Origin: Rubrobacteraceae bacterium
GTDB lineage: Bacteria > Actinomycetota > Rubrobacteria > Rubrobacterales > Rubrobacteraceae
Length of the DNA: 5,266 bases
Direction: 5' to 3'
Assembly: GCA_029240775.1 (NCBI GenBank)
Contig: JARDZQ010000302.1
Location: 1-5,266, forward strand
Below the pieces are notes generated by a model that was not told the DNA's origin, searched no databases, and was given only the letters and a program-made list of their open reading frames with translations. This document shows, in pieces, positions 1 to 4,898 of the stretch. How positions within the stretch are numbered: position 1 is the first letter of the stretch; every line of letters starts with the position of its first letter. Both the position numbers and the translations under genes were made by a program.

Positions 1-543
1 CCTCCACGCCGAGGCCAGCAGAATCCCGCTGATCGCCGACTCCAGGAGCGCCTTGTCGAGAGCTAATGGGTCCACCCGAGTGTACCGGGCCGCGGGGCCG
101 AAGTCGTCGGGGATCAGCAGCCCGTGGTAGAGCCCCAGGGCGAGAACGATGTATGCCCCGTAGTGCAGCCTCCTCCACGCCTTGCGCGGGAGGCGTTTGA
201 TCAGGAGCGAGGAGGCCAGGACGACCAGCAAGACGTCCAGGGCGAGCGCGCCGAAGGCGATGTTGAGGACCAGCTTCTCGGCCGCGAACGGGACGAAGAC
301 CGCCGCGGGACCCGCCCCCGTCGTATCCCGCGCGAGTACTGTCGGCACGGGGTGCGCAAGGAGCAGCCCCGCCCCCAAGACGGAGAGCAGCCGGTGGACG
401 CGGACGGTGCGCCCCCTCAACAACCTCAGCCGCTGCGCGGTGCGCGAAGCGAGGAGTACCCCGAGTACGGCGCTCGCGCCCAGCACCATCACGCCGGCGA
501 TGCCGAGGACACGGGCGAGCGGGATCAGGAGATCTTCGTTCAT
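1..543 (-). CDS. Ferric-reductase-like bis-heme transmembrane protein (3' end beyond window)
   Basis: The first 181 codons of a membrane protein that continues past the left edge. The frame is open from ATG at 543. Seen directly: hydrophobic helices at about residues 7-32, 50-68, 85-115 and 126-143, and two histidine pairs, H50/H64 and H127/H140, spaced 14 and 13 residues apart. Paired histidines at this spacing on two helices ligate two stacked b hemes in the ferric reductase/NOX/YedZ superfamily (PF01794). The motif VPFA (residues 84-87) after the second helix and the segment KAWRRLHYGAY (121-131) also fit actinobacterial ferric-reductase-like proteins. The likely role is electron transfer across the cytoplasmic membrane, with acceptor unknown. 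The start lies 11 bases after the stop of the flavoprotein gene, so the two are probably co-transcribed. A GTG directly before the ATG is an alternative start. The ribosome-binding site is weak. Whether a C-terminal flavin/NAD domain follows cannot be seen. Confidence 0.85.
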   Translation of the reverse strand, partial: MNEDLLIPLARVLGIAGVMVLGASAVLGVLLASRTAQRLRLLRGRTVRVHRLLSVLGAGLLLAHPVPTVLARDTTGAGPAAVFVPFAAEKLVLNIAFGALALDVLLVVLASSLLIKRLPRKAWRRLHYGAYIVLALGLYHGLLIPDDFGPAARYTRVDPLALDKALLESAISGILLASAWR

Positions 544-554
544 CACGACCCGCG

Positions 555-1709
555 CTAACGGTCCCGCGGCGGTCCCGGCTCGGACGGCGAACGGATGCCG
601 CCTGAGACCTGGTTGGAACCCGTGGACCGCCGGCGCTGAGCGCCGGATCCGTCCCGGCTTCTCAGGTGCTCGGCGACGTACCGGGCGTCGGCGCCGACCC
701 CGCCTATGAGCGCCGAGGTGAGGGTGTGCTGGAAGGGCAGCGCCAGGAAGTACAGCCCCGCCGCTCGTTCTGCCACGCCCCGGTGGTGGAGCGGGTAGCC
801 GACCTTTCCAAAAATCGGTAACTCGATCCAGTCGAAATCGGGCCCGAAGCCCGTGGCCCAGACCACCACGTCGGCGTCGAGGATCCGGCCATCTTCGAGC
901 CTGGGTTTGCCGCCCGCTACCCCGTCGGTCTTGGGCACCCGCTTGACGCCGGCCCGAAGGATGTCATGTGGCGTCAGGCGGATCAGCGGCGTTCCGCCTC
1001 CCTTGTCGCCTTCTTTGAGCTTGCGGCCAAACCTGGAGTCCGAGGTCAGCACTTTGCCGAGGACCCACCAGGTGAATGGATTGCCGAGGCCGAAGGGGAT
1101 ACGTCCGACGTCCCGACCCGAGAGCCACACCCGCCGCCCCGCGCCAGCCAGCTCCACGGAGATCTCGGCCCCGGAGTTTCCTGCCCCGACCACCAGGACG
1201 TTGCCCGCGGGGAGCTGGTCGGGGTTCTGGTAAGCCCCGGAGTGCAGTTGGACGATGGACGGGCTCAAATTCGCCGCAAACGGCAGGACCTTGGGCCGCC
1301 GAAGAAAACCGGTCGCCACGACCACGTTCTCTGCCTCGAAGCGTCTCGCGTTCGAGACGAGGAGGTAGCGGCCTTCTTCTTTCGTAAGCGACTCTACCCT
1401 CACACCGTTCCTCACCGGGAGGCCGAAGCGGTCGGCGTAGGCCTCCAGGTAGTCGGCCATCTCGTCCTTGGTCGGGTAGTAGCCGCCCGGCGCCGGGAAG
1501 GGCATGCCCGGAAGCCCGTCGTAGCGTGCGGGGGTGAACAGCCGCAAGGAGTCCCAACGTCCCCGCCAGGTGTCTCCGACCCTGTCTGCGGCGTCGAGGA
1601 TCACGAAGTTCCTGGGCTGCTCCGCCAGGTAATATCCTACGGCCAGGCCTGCCTGCCCTCCTCCTACTACAATGGTGTCGAAACGCTGAACGGAATCGTT
1701 GTTGGTCAT
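555..1709 (-). CDS. FAD-dependent oxidoreductase, FMO/CzcO-like flavoprotein monooxygenase family
   Basis: A 384-residue two-dinucleotide-fold flavoprotein. Seen directly: an N-terminal FAD-binding GGGQAG (16-21) after a beta strand, a conserved GDTWRGRWDSLRLFTP block (45-60), the first VATGF (131-135), a second NADPH-type GAGNSG (175-180), and WATGF (284-288) near the end of the fold. This order is that of COG2072 (CzcO/flavin-containing monooxygenase) proteins, which use NADPH and O2 to oxygenate soft nucleophiles or ketones. The FMO fingerprint FxGxxxH is degenerate here: H156 is kept, but the F and G positions are P and I, so monooxygenase activity is not certain. The core ends near residue 350. 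The remaining 34 residues are Arg/Ser/Gly/Pro-rich and look disordered. The start is set by AAAGGAGA at 1714-1721, five bases upstream. The protein is probably cytosolic and is followed by the heme membrane protein gene. Its substrate is unknown. Confidence 0.9.
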   Translation of the reverse strand: MTNNDSVQRFDTIVVGGGQAGLAVGYYLAEQPRNFVILDAADRVGDTWRGRWDSLRLFTPARYDGLPGMPFPAPGGYYPTKDEMADYLEAYADRFGLPVRNGVRVESLTKEEGRYLLVSNARRFEAENVVVATGFLRRPKVLPFAANLSPSIVQLHSGAYQNPDQLPAGNVLVVGAGNSGAEISVELAGAGRRVWLSGRDVGRIPFGLGNPFTWWVLGKVLTSDSRFGRKLKEGDKGGGTPLIRLTPHDILRAGVKRVPKTDGVAGGKPRLEDGRILDADVVVWATGFGPDFDWIELPIFGKVGYPLHHRGVAERAAGLYFLALPFQHTLTSALIGGVGADARYVAEHLRSRDGSGAQRRRSTGSNQVSGGIRSPSEPGPPRDR

Positions 1710-1714
1710 GGAAT

Positions 1715-1719
1715 CTCCT
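1715..1719 (-). promoter_or_regulatory. Ribosome-binding site of the flavoprotein gene
   Basis: AGGAG, within AAAGGAGA, lies five bases before the ATG at 1709. It fixes that start in preference to later in-frame candidates. Confidence 0.75.
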
Positions 1720-1755
1720 TTGCCTCTCTTGTCGAGTGGGGCGGCCCCAAACCTG

Positions 1756-1779
1756 TCCCGCAGAGCTTGCGCTGCGGGA
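1756..1779 (-). other. Inverted repeat (hairpin) in the flavoprotein leader
   Basis: An 8-base perfect inverted repeat, TCCCGCAG/CTGCGGGA, with an 8-base loop. It lies about 47-70 bases before the flavoprotein start. It has no T-run, so it is not an obvious intrinsic terminator. It could be an operator or an mRNA leader hairpin, but in GC-rich DNA chance is also possible. Confidence 0.35.
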
Positions 1780-1879
1780 TCGGCGTTCGCCGCGTGTCTT
1801 CCAACATGCAGCCCCTTTGTACCGAGGGCAGAATGAGGCGGTATCGTCCGAAGGTTGGATCGATGGGTGGAGATTGCCT

Positions 1880-1908
1880 AGCTAGCTCGCTGGCGGGTGA
1901 ATCGTCAA
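1880..1908 (-). promoter_or_regulatory. Weak candidate promoter for the flavoprotein operon
   Basis: On the minus strand TTGACG (1903-1908) matches five of six bases of the sigma-70 -35 consensus. At 17-18 bases it is followed by CTAGCTAG-type sequence that matches the -10 consensus only poorly. The position, about 170-200 bases upstream of the flavoprotein start and in a non-coding stretch, is sensible. The call rests mainly on the -35 element. Confidence 0.2.
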
Positions 1909-2082
1909 CAGCCACCGTGACTCCGGGAGTTCCTCGCGAAGGCGTCGTTCTCCCTCGATCCGTACCGCTGCGTCCGAGAGTGCCGGATCAGGCCCTTCTG
2001 GTCCCTAGCTGTAAGGTGCGTCTCGATGCCAACCACGGTAACCTGCTATTGCTTCGCTTCGTGCGGATGGGTCTCGGCGACC

Positions 2083-2181
2083 CTAACACCTTGGCCCCTC
2101 TCGAGCGAAGGCGCAGGCCACCGCGCCGCCAACGCCACCTCCCCCTCCGTAGATGAGAGCATTCTTTTTGTCGAGCAACAT
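2083..2181 (-). pseudogene. N-terminal remnant of a second short-chain dehydrogenase
   Basis: A 32-codon frame starting at ATG 2181. It begins MLLDKKNALIYGGGGGVGG and continues AVACAFAREG, which is the first beta strand, glycine-rich cofactor loop and first helix of an SDR Rossmann fold. After residue 29 the family pattern is lost and a TAG follows at 2083-2085. Reading on in the frame that gives GAKV extends the similarity by only a few residues, so a frameshift plus deletion has removed the gene body. A perfect AGGAGG (2188-2193) sits six bases upstream. The first 19 residues match the SDR upstream (start 3831) at 13 positions, with roughly two-thirds DNA identity by eye, so this is a diverged paralogue and not a recent duplicate. 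It lies 40 bases after the phosphotransferase stop and was probably the next gene of that operon. Confidence 0.75.
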
Positions 2182-2187
2182 CTCGAT

Positions 2188-2193
2188 CCTCCT
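2188..2193 (-). promoter_or_regulatory. Intact ribosome-binding site of the SDR remnant
   Basis: A perfect AGGAGG six bases before ATG 2181. It supports this as a formerly real gene start. Confidence 0.7.
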
Positions 2194-2221
2194 GCGTTCG
2201 TTGGGTTTAACGGGTCCCGGG

Positions 2222-3115
2222 TCAGGAATTTGGCGCGAGCATATTCAGCATGCTCCGGATGCCCTCGTCCCAGCCTTCCACGTCGCCGAAGTCGTCGCTG
2301 AACACGATCAGACACAGCGCCACCTGCAGCGCCCGCAGTTCGGTGCAACGGGCCAGCAGCTCGGGGTCGGGGTCGTGGTACTCTGCGACAGCCCTTTCGT
2401 CCATCATCGTCGCGAGGTCCCACTCGACCGGTCCGAGGCAGACGTCCTCGAAGTCGATCCACACCATTCCTCCCCTGCGCGTGGCGATCAGGTTGCCGAG
2501 ATGGGCGTCGCCGTGAAGCGGCTGCGCGTCTTCGCGCAGCGTCTCCCAGAGCGAGCGCAGCCGCTCGGCCGAGGCGCGCAGGAGCTCTGCGTCCTCCTCG
2601 CTCAGGACCTCGTCTGTCTGACCTAACAATTGCAGCCCGCGCGGGATGTCGTCGGCGCCGAGGAGCGGCAGCTCGCCCGGGTACGACCGGAGGACTTCGT
2701 GCAAGTCGAGGAGCATCGCCGAGCAGTCCGAGGTGGTCAGGATCCGGTCCTGGTCGGGCTCCACGTATGTCCAGAAGCTGACCCAGAAACCGTCGTGCTC
2801 GTGCGGACCGGGAGGCAGCTCCCGACTCGGCCCGGCGACCGGAGCGTCCTGCTCGGAGAGGAACTCCGTCACGGCGATCTCCCTCTCCAGCCACTGCGCG
2901 ATGGGCGACCTGAGCCTGGGCATGCAGGTCGCCACCCGCGCAACTACCGGCGTCGGCCTGAGGTGGACCATCAACGAGAATAGGTCGTTGAGCACGGAGG
3001 GCTCCCCGACACGGAGGCCGTGCTCGCGGGCCAGCGCTACTGCCGCTGCAACCGCGCGCCGCGAGCGTCCCTCGCGAAGCCGCCGTCTTTGCCCGTTCTC
3101 TCTACGCCTAGTCAT
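2222..3115 (-). CDS. APH-family phosphotransferase (aminoglycoside/choline-kinase-like)
   Basis: A 297-residue, apparently complete protein-kinase-fold small-molecule kinase. Seen directly: an N-lobe segment HLRPTPVVARV (51-61) that probably holds the nucleotide-binding strands, the catalytic Brenner-type loop HGDAHLGN (201-208) with D203 as expected catalytic base and N208, and the metal-binding IDFED (220-224) with D221. The segment GPVEWDLATM (228-237) is the usual conserved follow-on. PF01636 proteins transfer phosphate from ATP to hydroxyls of aminoglycosides, macrolides, choline, homoserine or sugars. The sequence alone does not say which, so a resistance role should not be assumed. I chose ATG 3115 because it lies 14 bases after the SDR stop, follows a purine-rich GGGGGTGG, and gives the family length. 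The longer frame up to 3427 overlaps the SDR and is Arg/His-rich shadow sequence. Protein is probably cytosolic. Confidence 0.88.
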   Translation of the reverse strand: MTRRRENGQRRRLREGRSRRAVAAAVALAREHGLRVGEPSVLNDLFSLMVHLRPTPVVARVATCMPRLRSPIAQWLEREIAVTEFLSEQDAPVAGPSRELPPGPHEHDGFWVSFWTYVEPDQDRILTTSDCSAMLLDLHEVLRSYPGELPLLGADDIPRGLQLLGQTDEVLSEEDAELLRASAERLRSLWETLREDAQPLHGDAHLGNLIATRRGGMVWIDFEDVCLGPVEWDLATMMDERAVAEYHDPDPELLARCTELRALQVALCLIVFSDDFGDVEGWDEGIRSMLNMLAPNS

Positions 3116-3129
3116 GCCACCCCCAGCCG

Positions 3130-3831
3130 CTAGTCGAGGACTGCGCCGCAGGTGATGTTGGCGAAGGTAGCGGTCATGGTGCCGGCCCCATCCGAGGCCA
3201 TGAAGGCGGCCACCCTGCCCAGCTCGTCCAGCGACGCCAGCCTTTTCAGTATGGTCTGCTCCCGCATCCCGGCAATGATCTCTTCGCGCGTCATGCCCTC
3301 GCCGTAACCGGTGCCGAGGTCTGAGGCGGCGTCGCCCGTGTCGGGGATGGCCTCTGGCAAACCCGTCGTTCGCAGCCACACGACGCGGACGCCCTGCGGC
3401 CCGAGTTCGCATGCCCACTGCCGACACTGGGCTTCAATGGCCGCCCACGCGACCACCGTGCCTCCGATGGTGGGGAAGGCCTCGCGGTAGCCGCCGGTGA
3501 TCGTCATGATCACCCCCGATCCCCGCTCGACCATGTGCCGCGCGACCGCCCTCGAGGTCAGGAACTGGTTCCTCATGGCCTTCGTGATCGGCCGGGCGAA
3601 ATGCTCGAACGGCATGTCGGCCAGCGTTGTTCCCTGGACGTCGTCGTTGAAGATCGCGTTGAAGGAGACGTCGATACCCCCGCCCTTCTCGGCCACGGCG
3701 TCCACATGCCCGTCTACGGCCTGCTCGTCGAGGGCATCGACATGCGCCGTCTCGGCCACTCCTCCCGCGGAGCGGCCACCTACAGAGCCGCTCCCTCCGT
3801 AAACTACGGCGTTCTTGTTCTCTAGCAGCAT
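3130..3831 (-). CDS. Atypical short-chain dehydrogenase with an internal in-frame deletion
   Basis: A 233-residue SDR-family protein. Seen directly: MLLENKNAVVYGGSGSVGG (1-19) is the first strand and cofactor glycine loop, but residue 20 jumps to RSAGGVAETAHVDALDEQAV (20-39), which normally follows about 30 residues later. The first helix, second strand and the loop that selects NAD or NADP are missing, yet the frame is kept. The rest is well preserved: SFNAI (56-60) in place of NNAG, the helix with AVARHM (95-100), GVIMTITGG (106-114), WAAIEAQCRQWACELGPQGV (129-148), and a C-terminal TFANITCGAVLD. No YxxxK catalytic pair is present at the expected place. As I recall, a branch of actinobacterial SDR-like proteins naturally lacks it. 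Cofactor binding is therefore doubtful, and the product may be inactive. The start at 3831 is fixed by AGGAGGAGG (3835-3843). The longer frame to 3891 is rejected. The gene is followed 14 bases later by the phosphotransferase. Confidence 0.8.
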   Translation of the reverse strand: MLLENKNAVVYGGSGSVGGRSAGGVAETAHVDALDEQAVDGHVDAVAEKGGGIDVSFNAIFNDDVQGTTLADMPFEHFARPITKAMRNQFLTSRAVARHMVERGSGVIMTITGGYREAFPTIGGTVVAWAAIEAQCRQWACELGPQGVRVVWLRTTGLPEAIPDTGDAASDLGTGYGEGMTREEIIAGMREQTILKRLASLDELGRVAAFMASDGAGTMTATFANITCGAVLD

Positions 3832-4001
3832 CTTCCTCCTCCTAAGCGGCGACCTGCGGGTTTCTCTCGATCCCGGATCCAACCAGCACATGGATGGCGT
3901 CCCTCCTCCATCACTGCGTTCGAGTAGGAAAAAGCCTCCTGCTCCGGCACCTCTATCACGCCGTCGGGCGACACAAACTCAGACGCGATTAGCTTCCTCA
4001 T
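3822..4001 (-). pseudogene. Truncated dihydrofolate-reductase-family (RibD-C/YwjB-like) gene
   Basis: A 59-codon frame from ATG 4001. Residues 1-33 read MRKLIASEFVSPDGVIEVPE, then a segment ending FSYSNAVMEEG. This is the typical N-terminus of the bacterial YyaP/YwjB-like dihydrofolate reductase family (PF01872), which binds NADPH and is normally about 180-200 residues long. After residue 33 or so the sequence becomes Arg/Gly-rich and unrelated, and it ends in a TAG at 3822-3824 inside the SDR start region. The body of the gene is therefore deleted, and what remains overlaps the SDR by 10 bases. The start is set by AGGAGG at 4007-4012, five bases upstream. An upstream in-frame ATG at 4058 would lie inside the hydrolase gene and is less likely. 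The stub starts 31 bases after the hydrolase stop, consistent with a former operon member. A functional 59-residue peptide is unlikely but cannot be excluded. Confidence 0.72.
3835..3843 (-). promoter_or_regulatory. Ribosome-binding site that fixes the SDR start
   Basis: AGGAGGAGG with its core six bases before ATG 3831. It rules out the upstream in-frame ATG at 3891, which adds an unrelated Arg-rich 20 residues. The site overlaps a TAG that closes a short frame from the preceding remnant. Confidence 0.8.
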
Positions 4002-4006
4002 AGAGA

Positions 4007-4012
4007 CCTCCT
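4007..4012 (-). promoter_or_regulatory. Intact ribosome-binding site of the reductase stub
   Basis: A perfect AGGAGG five bases before ATG 4001. It sets the start of the truncated reductase at the family's usual MRKLI. Confidence 0.7.
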
Positions 4013-4032
4013 CTTTTCGATCCTCCATCCCG

Positions 4033-4752
4033 CTACCTTCTGTGCCGGACCTCTTCACTGCCAGCGACGCTGTTCCGGTACGTCTCCAGGCGGTCCGCCA
4101 GCTCCCTCGGACGGGCGAGGGCGACGAGGTGGCCGCCGGCCATCTCGTCAGGGGTAATGCCCAGACGTTCCCGCACGACCCGGCGCTGAAATTCCGCCGG
4201 GAAGAAGCGGTCGTCGCGGCTTTGCAGAAATCTTGTCGGTACGTCGGGCCACCCCGATAGGGGCCACGGTTCCCTAAACGGGGTATCGGACTGGCGCGGC
4301 TCTCCCCTCGCCCACGCTTTGGCCACTACCTCGAGCGCAACATCGTGGAAGAAGAGGCCCATCAGATCTTCGTCGGCGGCGAGGTCGCCGCCGTCCCGCG
4401 CGGCTTGCTCGGCTCGTGCCTCTGCGTAACCGGTGTTGGCCCACCATTCTCCTGGCGACTCGCCCGGCGACGGGACCATCGCGTTCAGCATTACCAACAG
4501 GTCCACGGACACTCGCTCGCCCACCAGCGGCGCCGTGAACCCGCCGAACGACTGGGCCACCAGGACGATACCGGTCCGGTCGCCGATCGCCTCGACCACC
4601 GCGTCGGCGTACTCCGCCAACCCCGCCGAGTCGTCGTCTGCTGGCAGAGCCACGGCCACGACGTCGTGGCCCCGCCCTCGAAGCTCGGGCTCCAGCAGGT
4701 GCCAGTACCAGGCATCTCCCCCGGCGCCGGGGATCAGCACGTAGGCGGTCAT
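4033..4752 (-). CDS. Alpha/beta hydrolase, esterase-like
   Basis: A complete 239-residue single-domain alpha/beta hydrolase. Seen directly: the first strand and oxyanion region YVLIPGAGGDAWYWHLL (4-20), the nucleophile elbow VAQSFGG (65-71) with S68, an acidic residue in FLQSRDDRFFP (175-185; D180 or D181), and the catalytic histidine in MAGGHLVALARP (204-215; H208). The triad and the short length fit the EstC/salicylate-esterase-like group (Abhydrolase_6, PF12697), which cleaves small esters or related bonds. The substrate is unknown. A cap is suggested by the helical stretch 95-160. There is no signal peptide, so it should be cytosolic. The start overlaps the stop of a 49-codon frame as ATGA, and GAGGAGGAG sits about eight bases upstream. 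The next gene, the reductase stub, starts 31 bases after its stop. Confidence 0.9.
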   Translation of the reverse strand: MTAYVLIPGAGGDAWYWHLLEPELRGRGHDVVAVALPADDDSAGLAEYADAVVEAIGDRTGIVLVAQSFGGFTAPLVGERVSVDLLVMLNAMVPSPGESPGEWWANTGYAEARAEQAARDGGDLAADEDLMGLFFHDVALEVVAKAWARGEPRQSDTPFREPWPLSGWPDVPTRFLQSRDDRFFPAEFQRRVVRERLGITPDEMAGGHLVALARPRELADRLETYRNSVAGSEEVRHRR

Positions 4753-4898
4753 AGCCGGCGCTCCTCCTCACGGACGACGAACCGCCCCGAACGAAGATCG
4801 AAAAGCCCATCGCGTCTCCTGGCTGGCGTGGCCGTGGCTGACGCGCGCAAGTCGGCAACGCGGTCGCCGGTGGTGTTGATGGACGTCGCGGCCTTCAT
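4749..4898 (-). CDS. Possible small protein of 49 residues, unrecognised
   Basis: The frame begins MKAATSINTTGDRVADLRAS and ends VVREEERRL. I do not recognise it, and it shows no membrane segment or motif. It is rich in Arg, Ala and Thr. Its support is positional: the ATG overlaps the stop of the DUF2306-type gene as ATGA, its own stop overlaps the hydrolase ATG as another ATGA, and GAGGTGAAGG lies just upstream of its start. It could be a real small protein, a translational bridge between the two flanking genes, or a chance frame in a GC-rich gap of about 140 bases. The same frame stays open upstream to 5120 as an antisense-type shadow inside the membrane gene, which weakens the case. Confidence 0.35.
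   Translation of the reverse strand: MKAATSINTTGDRVADLRASATATPARRRDGLFDLRSGRFVVREEERRL

Larger units (their letters stand above)
1710..2082. other. Intergenic stretch with no recognisable gene
   Basis: About 370 bases between the second SDR remnant and the flavoprotein gene. Several frames are open for short distances, but none gives a recognisable protein. A minus-strand GTG-started 69-codon frame (1706-1915) ends in an ATGA overlap with the flavoprotein start, but its product resembles nothing I know and its last codons are the ribosome-binding site. The stretch probably carries the flavoprotein promoter and leader, plus decayed sequence continuing from the SDR remnant. I see no tRNA and no hairpin followed by a T-run. 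Confidence 0.55.

Noticed and set aside
124..709. Two plus-strand open frames over the heme membrane protein
   Set aside because: The compositions are low-complexity, and the minus strand encodes a clear bis-heme membrane protein.
1706..1915. 69-codon minus-strand frame with an ATGA overlap to the flavoprotein start
   Set aside because: It starts at GTG with no clear ribosome-binding site, resembles no family, and its end coincides with the ribosome-binding site of the next gene. It is more likely leader sequence.
1916..2070. Minus-strand stretch of about 45 codons beginning VTVVGIETHLTARDQKG
   Set aside because: It has no convincing start or ribosome-binding site and no family resemblance. 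It could be decayed coding sequence but is not supportable as a gene.
966..2156. Long plus-strand open frame (396 codons) opposite the flavoprotein gene
   Set aside because: It is antisense to a well-supported gene, has no recognisable motif and crosses the intergenic stretch. It is a GC-bias shadow.
2046..2894. 282-codon minus-strand frame across the phosphotransferase and the gap
   Set aside because: It is Arg-rich shadow sequence of the phosphotransferase in another frame.
3116..3427. N-terminal extension of the phosphotransferase frame
   Set aside because: It overlaps the SDR coding region and is Arg/His/Gly-rich. The ATG at 3115 gives normal family length.
4274..4858. 194-codon minus-strand frame across the hydrolase
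   Set aside because: It is a frame-shifted shadow of the hydrolase with no motifs.
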